Shown here: piece after piece, positions 24,241 to 37,667 of the stretch
How positions within the stretch are numbered: the stretch's first letter is position 1
Layout of the letters: the number at the start of each line of letters is the position of its first letter
NCBI GenBank assembly: GCA_001414485.1
Contig: LLEY01000021.1
Location: 372,001-436,000, forward strand
Direction of reading: 5' to 3'
DNA: 64,000 bases
DNA from: Calycina herbarum
Taxonomy: Eukaryota; Ascomycota; Leotiomycetes; Helotiales; Pezizellaceae
The notes under the pieces: model-generated
What the model saw: the letters and a program-made list of their open reading frames with translations, nothing else
Database searches by the model: none
What the model was told of the DNA's origin: nothing
Made by a program: the position numbers and the translations under genes

Positions 24241-27200
24241 TTAATCTTTCTAGTCTTATAGAAGGAAACCAATTCCTTATAGATACGACCCTTAGTATAT
24301 ATAGATATAGTGTTAAGTTACGAGCTTTAATAGATATAAGAGCGAACGGTTTTCTATTCTTAAATCGACCTTTAGCTCTACGACTAGCCTAATTACTAGG
24401 ATTATAGATTTAAAATTTACTATACTCGGTGCCTGTTCGTAGATACGACAGTAGTATCAAGAGTAAGGTAACGTGGTTTATATAGCTATATCTAAACCTA
24501 GATAGACGTCGTATCTGTAACTGCCTCTTTATCGTTCTAAATCTCGGATAATAAGACTTAATTATTAGAAACAAATAGTTGAAATACTTTAAAATTCTCC
24601 TTAACCCTGCTAGGAATTAACTTATTTAGCTAGCCGAAACCCTACCGACTCCTTACTTCGGAAAGAAGATCTTACTTTCTTTAACTTCTAGCTAGATCTA
24701 GAAGCCTTATTTAAATATATAGTTAGATACGAATAGAAGGGATTACGCTCTCTATTAAGACGAAAAACGACGGAAGAAGGGTGAACTCTTAGCTAAGTTA
24801 TTACTGTTATCTACGACTCTGACTCCTAACCTTTCTACCTCTAACTCTGGTCTAAATCCTCTCCGACCTGTAAGTATAGCCTAGACGGATTAGACTATAT
24901 ACTTATTTATTAGCGAGATAAGTGCGAATACTTTGTATTTTAATATAAAACGACTCGATACCGAGTTCTTTATAACTAGTATCTACGAATTAGATCGGAT
25001 TATCGAAGAGAAGTTAGCTCTACTTATAGACGATACTAAGACTATAGATCTAATATAGTCTCGACTCTCTAAATGTTATTTCTTATACTAAGATGTATTC
25101 TTAAAAGCAGCCTCGGACAAACTTCCTTCTTACTATAAATATGATTATAAAATCACCTTAAATGAACTACTTCCTATCTTCTACTCCCTACTATATCGAT
25201 AGTTAACTGTAGAGCTATAAGCGACGAAAGAGTACTTTATTAATAATTTAAATAAAGGATTTATTATTAATAGTAATAGTCCTTTCGCCTTACTAGTACT
25301 CTTTATTAAAAAGCTTAATAGCGATAAGCTACGGTTCTATATCGATTATCGGAAGCTTAATACTCTTACTTGAAACGACCTCTACCTAATTCCTTGTATC
25401 GACGAACTCCTTTCTAGAATAAGGAAAGCTAAGATCTTTACTAAGTTAGATATATAATAAGCCTTCTACTATATCCGAATAGACTCTGACTCGGAAGAGA
25501 TAACCACGTTTAGGACTAGGTATAGAATATATAAATATAAGGTTCTTCCTTTTAAACTCTATAATAGACCCGCTACCTACTAACGTTATATAAACAACGT
25601 CTTAATCGAATATTTAGATAACTTCTATATTACTTACCTAGACGATATATTAATTTATTTAGATAGTATCGAAGAATATAAGAAACAAGTTAGAAAGGTC
25701 CTGAATCGGCTTTAAGAAGTAGGACTCTAAGTAGATATTAAGAAAAGCGAATTCAGTGTTACCTAAGTTAAATATCTCGGTTATATATTAACTACGAAAG
25801 GACTTGAAGTAGACTCTAAGAAAGTAGAACCTCTACGTAACTGGGCCTAACCTAGTACTATAATAGGTATAAAGTCCTACCTAGGCTTTTATAGTTTCTA
25901 TAGATAATTTATTAAGAACTTCGGCAAAATTATAAAACCTCTAACTACTATAACGCGCCCTTTAGAGCCGTTTCAGTAGACACTCGAATACGAGAAAGCT
26001 TTCGAAGAATTATAGACCTAGCTACTCTTAGTTTAAGCTTTATACTACTTTAACCCTAAACTTAATATAAAGCTAGAGACAGACTCTTCTAATAGAGTAA
26101 TAGCAGGTGTATTCTCTTAATAACATAGTAATCGGTAGTATTCTATAGGTTTTTACTCCCACGTCCTAGTCGACTACGAAGCGAATTAGGAAATCTATAA
26201 TAAGGAATTATTTATAATTATCGAAGTATTTAAGAAATAGCGGCCTAAACTTATGTTATACTAGAGCTGTATCGGCGTATACTTAGACTATAGATCCTTA
26301 GAATACTTTATAATAACTAAGCTACTTATAGCTAAGTAAGTACGATAGATAGAATTCCTATCCGACTTTAATTTCTAGATCTGATTTACGTCTAGAATAG
26401 TAAATTAAAAGGTAGATATCCTAACTAGACGTGAGTAAGATATTAAAATATAGGATTAAGTTAAGTTAGATAACTACTTATATACCCTTTTTAGACCTGT
26501 TAGATTAGACCCTTGAATTAACGCTAACCTTGCTTAGACCTTTTTATAAAAATAAGCGACATCTATTAGTATAATTTAGCTAGATGTTATACTAGAATAT
26601 AGGTTAGACCTAATTTAGAGGCTAAAGGTAGATAATATATAATCCTTCTAGAAAGAGCGTAGCTAGCTTAAGAACGGTTATACTATCTCGCTAGATAATT
26701 TACTCTTATTTAGAGGACGGCTTTACGTCTAAAGGAATACCGAACTCTATATAAATCTGATCTAAGAAGTCTATAACTAAGTATCTAGTGCTTACCTAAG
26801 TGCCTGAAAGATATACTAGTTGTTAGCTCCTGCCTACTACTAGATCAGTATAGGTTCGGACTTTAAAGTATACGTAGCTAACTACCGAGTGTATAGATAC
26901 TCTTATCCTTAATAGACTAAATAGTAAGGGTTTCTTTACCTACTACTAGTTCCTGATTACCTAATATAGTATTTATATATAGATTTTAAGTCCTTTCTAA
27001 AAGACAAATACAGATATAATACTATACTAGTATTTATCGACTGCCTTAGAAAGGACTCGGTGTCTATTCTCTGCTATTCTACGACCGACGCTAGAGAGTT
27101 AGCTTAACTTTTTATATAATAGATATATCGTTTTAAACACTATCCTAAATCGATTACGTCTAATAGAGGACCTTAATTCGTCTTAGCTTTTTAGACGGAA

Positions 27201-28200
27201 TTCTGTTATATTATTAGTATTAAGCTTAAGCTCTCTATAGCTTATTATAAATAAACAGATAGTTAGACAGAGATTATAAACTAATATATCGATTAGAGGT
27301 TAAGGCCTTTTATAACCTATTACTAGGATAATTAGAGCGAGTTAATCCCTTTAATAGACCGAGTATAAATAACCCTTCTATACTTCTTAATTAGTATAAC
27401 CTCTTATTAGCTTAAGTTTAGACTCGATTCGAGAACCTTATAGAACTAGAATACTCTAAAGACTTCTATTCTCTAAGAACGATTAAATTATAATAAGGTA
27501 GCTAAAATAGACTAATATATATACTTAGCCTAGAACGTAGCTAAAGATAATATAACCGAAGCCTAGTAGAGAATATAAGATAAGACGAATTAATACTAAA
27601 GAGCTATTAACTAGGATGTTAGTAATAAAGTCTACTTATTAATAAGGAACCTTAATATAAATCGACCTAGCCGAAAGCTAGCTAAGTAGTAGACAGGACC
27701 CTTTAAAATACTAGAACGTGTAAGACACTCTTATAAGTTAAAGCTCCTAGAAGGATTATTAATTTATAACGTTTTCGCTGCGGATATACTATCTAAGGAC
27801 TTAAATACCTCTCTACCTAGATAAGAAGCCCTAGAGCCACCCTTAGAGATTATTCAAGGTATATAAGAATAGGAAGTTTAAGAGATTCTTACTAGTAGAC
27901 TTTTTAGGAGACAACTATAATATTAAGTAAAATAGGTTAGCTACGATTCCGACCCTACTTAGTATCCTACTAATAATTTTTAAGGTTTACTACATCGATT
28001 AAAGGACTTCTATGTTAAATACCTAGAGTAACCGAGACTACTCTAACTCCTCTCTAAATAGATACGTATATAGGAAATAGACAAGGATAAGTAAAGAGTT
28101 TATTATTTAACTAAATAACTCTTAAGAATACTACTAATCCTAGTCACCTCTAAATAACTTAAAATCGACAAAGTAGAAGAATAAGAAGATAATACTAAGT
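24240..28200 (+). pseudogene. D2 pol with C-terminal chromodomain
   Basis: Protease, RT, RNase H, integrase and chromodomain in gypsy order, colinear with D1. The RT catalytic box YLDD (25635-25646) is intact here, unlike D1. RNase H lies about 26050-26420, integrase about 26720-27760, chromodomain about 27870-28050. The polyprotein ends near 28200, tail to tail with the antisense ORF. Confidence 0.85.
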
Positions 28201-28216
28201 TGCTATTAAATAGGAT

Positions 28217-28944
28217 CTAAAGCTTAACCTCCTCTGCCCTAGCTGCCCTGTTAGCCAGCTATGTAACAGCAGCCTTAGCCTCCTCCTTATCATCCTCGTC
28301 CTTATAATCCTCCTCCTTACTATTCTCCCTACCGAAAGAGACCCGAACCGGCTTATCCCTAGGAACCCCCTCTACCTCCGCGTGCTTACGCTTCTTACTC
28401 TGACGACTACCCGCGACCTATAAGCTCTTTAGATAGGCTTTGAAGAGGTCCTGAATCTAGACCTACACGGTATTACCAGCCTATTAGAATATTAGTCTAA
28501 AATCACCTCCGTAACCGCACCGACTAAGGAAGGAATACTTATAGCAACCTCGACGCGAAGCACCTGAGTCTCCTCGAGGAGCGCGTACTACAACTCCGTT
28601 ATAGTCTTAGGTGCCTCCGCAGTAGCAACGACTATGATCTTATTAATAGCCTTAGCAGCCTTCTTAATCGTAACCGGGCTTTCTAAGAGCTATAAGATAA
28701 TAAACTCCTTCTCTACGAACCAGGGCAACTATAATAGTTAGTATAGGTTTAGACTTGGTTCGGACTCAGGTCTGCTTACTAGGACATAAACGGCGTTCTA
28801 CCCAACGTAATACTCGCACTTCTTAGATATGTCTTTTGCGAAGACATACTCGTGCTCCTCGTCTCTAGCTTTTGCCCGAAGGTACTAAACGTAGTAGACG
28901 CGGTGGGCATCCGGAAGGGCACTAGCAGAGTAAGGAAGAGGTAT
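28217..28944 (-). pseudogene. Antisense ORF of D2, unknown protein
   Basis: A coding frame of about 240 codons on the strand opposite to gag-pol. It probably starts at ATA 28944 (former ATG; reads ?PLPYSASALPDAHRVYYV) and ends at TAG 28219-28217. Only a few stops interrupt it, all of the TAG/TAA kind RIP makes, and there is one frameshift near 28480. Base composition is richer in G and C than the rest. The N-terminal part is mixed alpha/beta in character (DEEHEYVFAKDISKK, LPWFVEKEFIIL); a middle part is Ala/Ile/Val-rich; the C-terminus is charged with a nuclear-localisation-like SKKRKH and an acidic run KEEDYKDEDDKEEAK. A TATATATAA box lies upstream near 29004-29014. I do not recognise the family. 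D1 lacks it. Confidence 0.6.
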
Positions 28945-29446
28945 TGTGCTATGTGAACTGATTAGCACTTCGAATCAGCCTCGACTCTGAAGGTGAAGAC
29001 TTACGTTATATATATGTTATGTGTTTATATATCTAAAGACGTTAGTATAGAAAGATATACCTAATCAGAGGGTATTCTTACGATTTGATTTATTATTATT
29101 TATTAGAAAGGAAAGAGGAAAAGAAATCATAATCGAGGGCGAGTTAGCTGCTAATATATAACTGACAACAATAGCTCGCGTATTACGATTATTATTTGTT
29201 ACTATTATTATAAACAGTAATAGCGAATAAGTCGTAAATGCTACTGCCGCCTACCGACTCCTACTCGATAGCTAATTAGATCTCTTTTTTCGTTTATTAC
29301 TATTATTATATAAAAGACGACTAATAAACTACAATTTAAACTATAAACGATAATACTACCGCCTATAGACACCGCCCACTGATATCGTACTAATACCGCA
29401 CCGATAATACGAAGCCTCGAGGACGAGTCTTTTTAAGGAGAGGGGA
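28945..29446. other. D2 spacer between antisense ORF and 3' LTR
   Basis: About 500 bases with no readable protein. It includes the possible TATA box of the antisense ORF, short inverted stretches around TTATTACTATTATTATA, and ends in the purine tract AAGGAGAGGGGA directly before the 3' LTR, where plus-strand priming is expected. The last 60 bases match D1 again. Confidence 0.6.
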
Positions 29447-29721
29447 TGTAATAGAACTATTAGGAATTGATCGGAATTAGAATTGCCGAGTCTACGTGCC
29501 GAATAGGATACGATACAGATGTTGTTTCAGGTTTTAGAAAAGCTAGATAGCTTCTAGACTTACTATTGTCCGAACCTCTTATAAATAGCTACCTCCTCTC
29601 TATCGGGAAAGACTAATTTAGTCTTTTCCTTCGTATCAGAGCCTAGTATTCGGATATGTCATTCTATCGAACACACTTCTATATACCTCTTTTGTAGTAG
29701 TATCCGTTTCGTGCCGTTATA
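29447..29721 (+). repeat. D2 3' LTR
   Basis: 275 bases, TGTAATAGAACTATT ... GTGCCGTTATA, followed by the second CTTAC. Confidence 0.92.
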
Positions 29722-29815
29722 CTTACGTCTATATTTTACAAAGTTACTACTATAGTAGAACAACTCTAGGAACCTTAGTATAATAAAATTAAAGAGGTAT
29801 ATAGTCTAAATAACT

Positions 29816-30055
29816 TGTTAAAGGTTATACTCGTAGAATAAGTCTCGGAAGTACTCTGGCGATGTATTCACGTGACCTCGCTTGGCAACGCATAGACGTG
29901 ACAGAACCTTCGAGAGTACTCTTAGTAGAACTCTCTAGAATAAGTAGACTAAGTATATAAGTTAGTAAGAACTCTAGCTTAGAAAGAATAATCGAATCTT
30001 ATATATAAACAGCCTCTATAGTTTAATTTATTAGTACTTACTATAAGCTCTAATA
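29816..30055 (+). repeat. A2 5' LTR
   Basis: 240 bases, TGTTAAAGG ... GCTCTAATA. TATATAAG box near 29953, then AATCGAATCT (29990-29999), complementary to AGATTCGATT at 30058-30067, two bases inside the LTR end. Confidence 0.92.
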
Positions 30056-30169
30056 TTAGATTCGATTCTAAAAACAACGGGCTATTTTAGTAATACTGGA
30101 ATATAATAGGCCTTTATAGTAATACTAGAACTTATAAGCTATTTTATAGTATTTATAGAACTTACGGAA

Positions 30170-31330
30170 GATAGGAGATATATAGAACGATAGTATACTA
30201 AAAGAGCTACTTACTTAGTTTATTTAGTATATTTAGAGTTAATAAAATCAATTAATAACTACTTAAGAGAACGAATAACTACGGATTATAGAGGAGGAAA
30301 CAAAGACTAAGGAAGCTCGCTTATAAATAGTCTATAATAATAATAAACCTAGAAAGTCTCTTCCTCTGCTACTAGAATTCTATAGAGACTCGGATAAGCT
30401 AGAAGCTTAGTTATAATAAGCACGAGCTAAAATCGAAGTCGACTACTACGAATATACTAAATACGTTAAGTTTTAGGTACTTAATAGATCCTTATAAGAT
30501 AAGGCGCTCTATAGAATAGAAGTATAGGTACGGGAATAGAGTAAGCTAGAGCTAGCTAATAGTAGTAACTTCTTAGATTAAGTAGAGTTTATGTTTAGAG
30601 ACTTATAAGCTAAGGAAAGAGTATAACGAAAGCTAGAATCCTTCTACTAAGGCTTAAGACTATTCCTAGAGGCTTTTATAGAATAGCAGGCCTTACTTAT
30701 AGAATCAGAAGAGAGATTATAGTCTAACGACGCGAAGAAGTTATCTCTTAACTAAATCCTAAGCGACGAGCTAGTTAAGGTAATAATCATAGTTCCTTCT
30801 TAACTAGACTTTAAGTCTTACTACTCTATTATTAAGGAAACAGACGACCGCTTAAGAGCGTATAAAGCCTGAATATACCGGCCTAGGAATCAGCTAAACC
30901 TAGGAATATTATAGATCTCTTAGAAATAACTTATAAATACTATATAGTAGAGAATAGATAATAAAATTACTAATAGACCGAAAGTCACTAGTAAAGCGTC
31001 TATAAAGGATATAGACTAGGAACTAGCACCTACTAAAGTTTTAATAACTAGTACTAAGCGTGCTAAATAGGTGTTTAAGAAGGAGAAGAGTAATTGCCTC
31101 TATACTAGCTACTATATCTATTATAGAGCTACTAGGTATTTTGTTTAAGAATGTTCTTATAGACTACTAAGACGACCCGTAGTAGTAAATACAGCTTATA
31201 AGCAGAAGGCAGAGGTTAAGAAAGTAGCTCTAGAATTAGAAGAAGATAAGCTCTCTTTAGGTTTAGAAAACTAGAGGCTTCTATTAGAAAGCGTAGGTAA
31301 GAGCGACGAAGAGAGTTATTAGTAATAGAC
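30170..31330 (+). pseudogene. A2 gag
   Basis: Long RIP-stopped frame with an acidic/charged central part (SRLLLEFYRDSDKLEA-like) and, at about 31100-31160, a knuckle-like CLYTSYYIYYRATRYFVQEC in which several Cys/His appear converted to Tyr. No clear match to other gags here, as expected for a different gypsy family. Confidence 0.6.
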
Positions 31331-34300
31331 ACTTAGAAGTAATTTAAGTAGGAATATATAGATAAAAACCCTCTTCTTATATTAGCTTTAGTAAATAGAG
31401 TAGCTACTTTATAAGCCTTAGTAGATTTAGAGTATTTAGTCTATAGAATTATTTTAGACTGTTTTATCTATTATTATTAGCTCTTTTATATATAAATTAT
31501 ACTAAGGTATTTATAGTTAGTAGAAGAAGTATTAGAGAATACTATATTCTAAGTAGTATCTTTTAGTATAGATATTAGAGGCTACTAGTAGAAACGGGTT
31601 TATACTTATATAGTCTCTAAGATTAAGAGCTATAAAATGATTCTAGGAAAATCTTAGTTAAGAAGAGAGCGAGCTTTACTTAACGCTGTTAAGAGATGCT
31701 TACTCTTCTAAGACTCTAGGTTAGAAGTTTATAATAAGCTAGAAAAGTGTTACTTCTATAAGTAAGTAAGCGTAGCTATCTTCTACTTTCTTATAGATTG
31801 TAAACGTAAGCTATAAGTTTTCTTAGCTAGCTTTATAGATATTAGTAAAGCGTTAGTAGAGAAGAAGTATATAGACCCGTAGACAAAGCTGCCTAGCTAG
31901 ATTAGTCTAGAATTCTACCTAGCTTTTAATAGAGAAGAAGTAAACAAGTTACTAGTATACTAATAAGGAATTGATTATAGTATTAAGCTTTTATAGATAG
32001 ATAGTAGATTAGAGAAGACAGTCCTATAGAGGCTACTCTATAATATATTATAGAACAAGCTATTAGTACTCTATAAACTCTAACAGAGCTACTAGATAAG
32101 GAATTTATTCGAGTAAGCAACTCTCTAGCAGCTACGCTAGTACTCTTTATATAGAAGCTAGGAGAGAGCCTATAGTTCTATTATAACTACTAAGTACTAA
32201 ATAAGTTAATCTATAAGAACTGCTATCTATTACTCTTAATCTAAGAGATACTTAACTAGATTAGAAAAGTAAAGTAGTTTATAAAAATAGATATTATTAC
32301 TATGTTTTATAAGATACGAATTAAGAAGAGAGATAAGTAGAAAACGGCTTTCTAGACACGCTTTAAGCTTTTTAAATAGCTTATTACCTCTTTTAAGCTT
32401 ATAAATACTTCTAGCACTTTCTAGTAGTATATTAATTATATATTTTAAGAGTTCTTAGACAACTTTGTCTTAGTATATATCGACGATGTCTTAGTCTTTA
32501 TAGATAGTACTTATAACCAGTACTATAAGCATGTCTATAAAGTAATATAAAGGCTTTAAGATACTAGGCTATAGCTTAATATTAATAAGTACGAGTTTGA
32601 AGTATAGTCTACAAAGTACCTTAGGTTTATTATAGAAGTAGAGAAAGGTTTATAAATAGACCTAGCTAAAATATAGGCTATTATAGATTAGAAAGCACTA
32701 ATAACAGTAAAAGGCGTTCTTAGCTTCCTAGGATTTACGAATTTCTATCAACGGTTTATTAAGAACTTTTCACAGATTATAGCTCCTTTCTATAGACTTG
32801 TTAAAAAGGATATATCCTAATAGATAGACGAAGTAAATAGAGCCTTTAAACAGTTAAAGCAGGCCTTTATAGAGGCTCTAGTACTAGCTTAGTTTAACCT
32901 AGATTATAAGACAGTCTTAGAAACAGACTTCTCTAGATATTACTTAGAAGACGTACTCTCTTAAGTAAAGAATAGCGTCTTATAGCCTATAGCCTTCTTT
33001 TTAAAGAAATACACACCTACTAAATATAATTACCTAATATATAATAAGAAGTTATTAGCTATTATTCGTTGTCTTAAGAAATAGGAAGCGAAGTTAAAAA
33101 GTATTAGATAGTTTATAGTACTTACGGATTATAAGAATCTTAAGTACTTTATAATAGTCTATAAACTGTCTAAAAGACAAATACGGTAGTAGTTAATACT
33201 TAGTAAATTTAACCTAATAATCTAATACTACTTAGACAAAGAGAGAGAACTGCTAGATATATTAATAAGGAGAGACTAGGACCTCTTAGAGAAGAGAGAT
33301 AAACGCCTTAATTATAGAATAGTATAACTGATTCTAGATAGAATAATTCAAGGAAATACTATATAGCTAGTACTAGTATTAGTAAACGGGAGTAGTTAAG
33401 TAAACGACGTAGCGACGTAGTAAGCGTTTATAGACTAACTATAGAACCTCTAGGAAGAGGGAAAGGTATAGGACAAGGACTTTAGGCGTCTTATAGACAC
33501 TATCTACTAAGGAGATAGAGTGTTTCTAGCAGACCTCGCTTCTCTAGTTAAAGTCTCTGTCTCTAACTACTTAGTTAATAAGAACAGTGATTTATAGTTT
33601 AAGAGTAGACTATAGGTCCTCGACTATAAGCCGCTATAGACTATAATTATATAGGAACTCTATAATTCTATACTTACAGGCTATTCTAGTAAGAATAGAA
33701 CAATTATAATAGTCTTAAAGGAGTTCTTCTAGCTAAATCTATAGACTATAGTTAAGTAGTTTATCTATAACTATAGAGTTTATAGATATACTAAGGTCTA
33801 GAGAGATCGTAAACAAGGCCTACTTCGTCTATTACTAATTCCTAAGTAGTAATAGTAAGAGATCTCTGTCGACTTTATTAGACTACTACTTATAAGTAAA
33901 GACTCTAATATAATAGTAGTATTTATAGACTATTTAGGTAAAGAGGTGCTCCTTATAACTTATAACTCGACTATATTATCAGAGGAATTTACTCGCTTAT
34001 TTATTACTATATACTATAGCTTATATAAACTACTAAGAGTAATAGTATCTAATAGAGGCCTATAATTCATTAGACAAGTATAGAAGACGCTTTATAACTT
34101 CTTATAGATTAAACGACGGATCTCTATAGCCTTCTATCTATAGACTAACAGGTTAACGGAATAGGTAAATACGGGAAGTCGAGACGCTTCTATAGTAGTA
34201 GATTAATATAGCTTAGAACGACTAGGCTAACTAGCTACTAGTAGTATAGCTAGCTTTTAATAGATAGGATTTAATATTAACAGGTATAAACTCTTTCTAA

Positions 34301-34940
34301 CTCAGCTACGGTTACCTGTTATAGACTATCGACCTCTTAATAGACGTTATAGTACCTATAAATACAAAGATACTAATTTAAAAGAGCGAAGCAATAGTAG
34401 TAAAGATTAAGGCTATTATAGAATAGGTATAATCGTTAATAGTAAGAAAGGGTATAATAAGACTAGGAGACTTAAGTAAATCGTTTATAGAATACTACTC
34501 CTACGTATAAGGTTAGAGACAAGGTTTACTTAAGCTTACGGAATATATAAACAGATAGAGCTAGTAAGAAACTAGACGCTTAATCTGCTAAGTTTATAGT
34601 TATCGAGGTTATTAGCTTGTTTATATATAGACTAGATACCCTATCTAATATCTATAATATCTTTAATATAGACTTATTAAGGCTAGTAGCTACGGATCTG
34701 CTGTCTAGTTAAATTATAGACGATTATTAACTATCTGTAATCTTAGTAGACGATACTATAGAGTAGTAAGTAGAAAGAATACTAGGTTAATAGCAAAAGA
34801 AGCTCTTAGAGAAAGGCTCTCGTACTCGACTTAAGTATAAGGTTAAATAGACAGGATATATAAACCTAATATAGAAACCTGCTACTAAGTTAGAGGACAT
34901 AGTAGCCCTAGACACCTACCTTTAAGAGTAGGAAAGAGAG
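31330..34940 (+). pseudogene. A2 pol with C-terminal chromodomain
   Basis: Protease region about 31400-31700, RT about 32200-32700 with intact YIDD at 32476-32487, RNase H about 32900-33200, integrase about 33600-34500 (core SVDFIRLL, then VVFIDYLGKE). The C-terminus (34775-34925) reads RLKYKVKQTGY then LEDIVALDTYLQE, a chromodomain with Trp codons turned to TAG. Stops lie throughout; most are TAG. Confidence 0.85.
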
Positions 34941-34943
34941 TAA

Positions 34944-35186
34944 TATTAAGAGTTATACCTGTGGAATAAGTCTTAGAAGTACTCTAGTAATATATTCACG
35001 TAACCTCGCTTAGTAACGTATAGACGTAATAGAACCTTTAAGAGTACTCTTAGTAGAACTCTCTAGAATAAGTAGACTAAGTATATAAGTTAGTAAGGAC
35101 TCTGGCTTAGAAAGAATAATCGAATCTTCTTATATATAGACAGCCTCTATAGTTTAATTCATCGGCACTTACTATAAGCTCTAATA
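34944..35186 (+). repeat. A2 3' LTR
   Basis: 243 bases, TATTAAGAG ... GCTCTAATA, pair of 29816-30055. Confidence 0.92.
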
Positions 35187-35191
35187 TAACT

Positions 35192-35822
35192 AGGAAATTC
35201 TACTAAGCGTAAGAAGTAGAGAAATAAAGAATAGACTTATCTTTTATAATAATAAAGTCTTTATTCTAGATAGTATTATAAAGGAATTTATTATAGAATA
35301 GTATAAGTTACTAGTATATAGATATTAGAGAATTCGAAGAACTCTTTAATATATAAAATAAAACTACTATATTAATAGGTTATTAGTAGTAGTTAAGAAA
35401 GTAATAGTAGAGTATAATATCTATACTAGGAATAAGACTTCCTACTATATATCTTATAAATAGATAAATACTACTCTAATACTATAAATACCTTAGAAAT
35501 TAATATCTTAGAATTTTATTATTAAACTACTAAAACCTAAAGATCTAATAATAAGAGTTAAGTATAACTTAATCTTAGTTATTATAAAATAACTTATAAA
35601 ATATATAATTTTAGTACTATATATAGAGTTAAGTATAGCTAAGGAATTAGTATTTATATTCTTTAAAGAAGTAGTTTTAAGGTATAAACTACTAGAAGAA
35701 ATACTCTTAGATAGAGATAAACTCTTTATTTTAAAATTTTAAATCGCTCTTATAGAATAATTAGATATAAAGAGGAAGCTTTCTATAGCTTTCTACTTTT
35801 AAATAAATAAAATAAATAAATA
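35192..35822 (+). pseudogene. C1 integrase, first part
   Basis: Reads the integrase zinc region and catalytic core of family C (RRTL.YIK, YYINRLLVVVKKVIVEYN, then DFIIKLLKPKDLI), matching C5 46950-47510 and C4 60190-60690. Cut at a TA dinucleotide by Fot1-2. The 89 bases at 29727-29815 are the C1 linker just before this part. Confidence 0.8.
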
Positions 35823-37667
35823 ACGTAGTTTATTAGAACCTTACGTATATTAGGACTCTGCGTACTTTTGCTAACTCTCCTACTCTATCATTTTAACACG
35901 CTTTTTTCACTCTTTCTAATAGAGGTATAAACTTAAGAAGCATATATTATTTTAGCTATTAAAGCTATTCGAACCTCTAAAAGAAAACTAAGTTATTAAA
36001 AAGCTATAAAAATCTATAAAGTTCTTAAATCTATACTTTACTTTAGAATAAACAGCTATACTCTACTCTCTGATCGTCGGCTAGCAAATTCTAATTTAAC
36101 TGAATTAGAAGAGGAGGTTATTATTTAATATATACTTAATATAGATATAAGAGGCTTTGTGCCCTAGCTAGCTAGTATAGAAGATATAGCGAATTATATT
36201 CTTAAATTATAGAGAGAGAGACGTGTTAAGAAGCTCTAGGCGTATCGATTTATATAACGATAACTAGCTTTAAAGACGTGTTTTAATTACGTTTATAACT
36301 TCTAAAGAGCCTTATACGAAGATCCTAAGCTTATTAGTACGTAGTTTCGACTAGTAGAGAATATAAGAGTAAAATACGATATTCTAGACTACGATTTTTA
36401 GAATTTTAACGAAACTAGCTTTATAATAGACATGATTACTCCTTCTATAGTTATTACACGTATAGATCGACGTAGCAGAGGTAAGGCAGTTTAGCTAGGT
36501 AATCGAGAATAAGCTACTATAATTACTTATATTAATAGCGAAGGTAGGAGTATTCCTCTATTTTTAGTAGTAAAGGGGAAATACTACCTCTTAAGTTAGT
36601 ATACTAAGAGTAGCCTTCTATATAACTAGGTTATTAAACTAATAAGTAATAGCTAGACGAATAATAAGACAGGTCTAGAATAGCTTAAGCACTTTGATAA
36701 GTATACTTCTACTTAAGCAAAGGGTCTATATCGAATGCTTGTTCTTAATAGATATAAGAGATATAAATCAGCTGAATTCTAAGAGTACTATAAGATATAT
36801 AATATTATTACTCTTAGACTACCTTCTCACTCTTCTTATTTAACCTAGCTACTCGATATTAGGTGTTTTAGTATCTTAAAACAGGTATATAGTTAATAAA
36901 TTAAGACTTTTATTAAAGCTTATATTAACTATATTACTAAGGTTAAGTTCTTTCTCGCCTTTAAAGCAGCGTATATAGAATTAATAATAGCCTAAAACGC
37001 TTAAGCTAGATTCTACGAGGCTGGCTTAGTACCTTTTAATCTATAGACTATGATTTTAAAGCTTAATATAAAGTTATAGACACCGACCTCTACTAGGCTC
37101 TCCTCTACCGACGCTAACTCTTAGGTCTCTTAGACTTTTTATAACCCTACCGAAGCTCTTTTATAAACAACTCTTGTTAAAGACTAGATTACTAGTTACT
37201 AAGGAAGCTCGCTAATACCTATTTTCTAGACAGTTGTTATATTAGTAAAAGGTATAGAGTAATTAGCTTATAAAGTAACTCTTTTAACCGCTGAGATACG
37301 TATACTTTAAGTAGTAAATAAAGCTCTTAGTAAGCGTCGCAGAGCTAGGAAGACTTATGTATATTAAGGTAGTGTACTTACTATAGAGGATATATAGGAT
37401 ATTCTAGTATAGAAAGACGTAGATAAGCAGGTTTGACGCGATATACGTATAGAGAGAGTTAGTTAGAAGGTAGAGTAATTAACTAGCAGGCGCTATAGTA
37501 CTTATAGAAAAGCTAGTTATAATATACGAACTTGTTAAGTAGATGTAGATATGTCTAGTTTATTAGATTCTTAGTAGTTTTAGTTAAATTTATATATTAT
37601 AGTTGTTTAATTATGTTTTAAAGTAGCAGAGAAGGGCAAAAGTACGTAGAGTTCTAATAAACCACGT
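35823..37667 (+). mobile_element. Fot1/pogo DNA transposon Fot1-2, complete
   Basis: 1845 bases between TA dinucleotides. Inverted ends ACGTAGTTTATTAGAAC ... and ... GTTCTAATAAACCACGT; the left end carries an extra direct repeat (TTAGAACCTTACGTA then TTAGGACTCTGCGTA). Transposase frame on the plus strand: helix-turn-helix, DDE domain, and a C-terminal tail LTAEIRILQVVNKALSKRRR typical of Fot1-like transposases. The first catalytic motif now reads NFNETSF (36402-36422), so the first Asp is lost by RIP. Confidence 0.9.

Larger units (their letters stand above)
22187..29721 (+). mobile_element. Gypsy chromovirus D2 with extra antisense gene
   Basis: Complete element of 7535 bases, LTRs 22187-22461 and 29447-29721 (275 bases each), TSD CTTAC (22182-22186 and 29722-29726). 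Gag and pol match D1 throughout. Between the chromodomain and the 3' LTR it carries about 1.2 kb missing from D1, holding an antisense ORF (28217-28944) and a spacer. RIP is present but lighter in that segment. Confidence 0.93.
29816..35186 (+). mobile_element. Gypsy chromovirus A2, full length, RIP-inactivated
   Basis: Complete element of 5371 bases on the plus strand, inserted in C1 with TSD TAACT (29811-29815 and 35187-35191). LTRs 29816-30055 and 34944-35186. Same family as A1. Purine tract AGGAAAGAGAG precedes the 3' LTR. Leader tandem repeat has about three units against eight in A1. Confidence 0.93.

Noticed and set aside
28200..28960. Intact host gene inside D2
   Set aside because: Lies inside the LTR pair, has RIP-type stops and a frameshift, and is flanked by D-family sequence on both sides.
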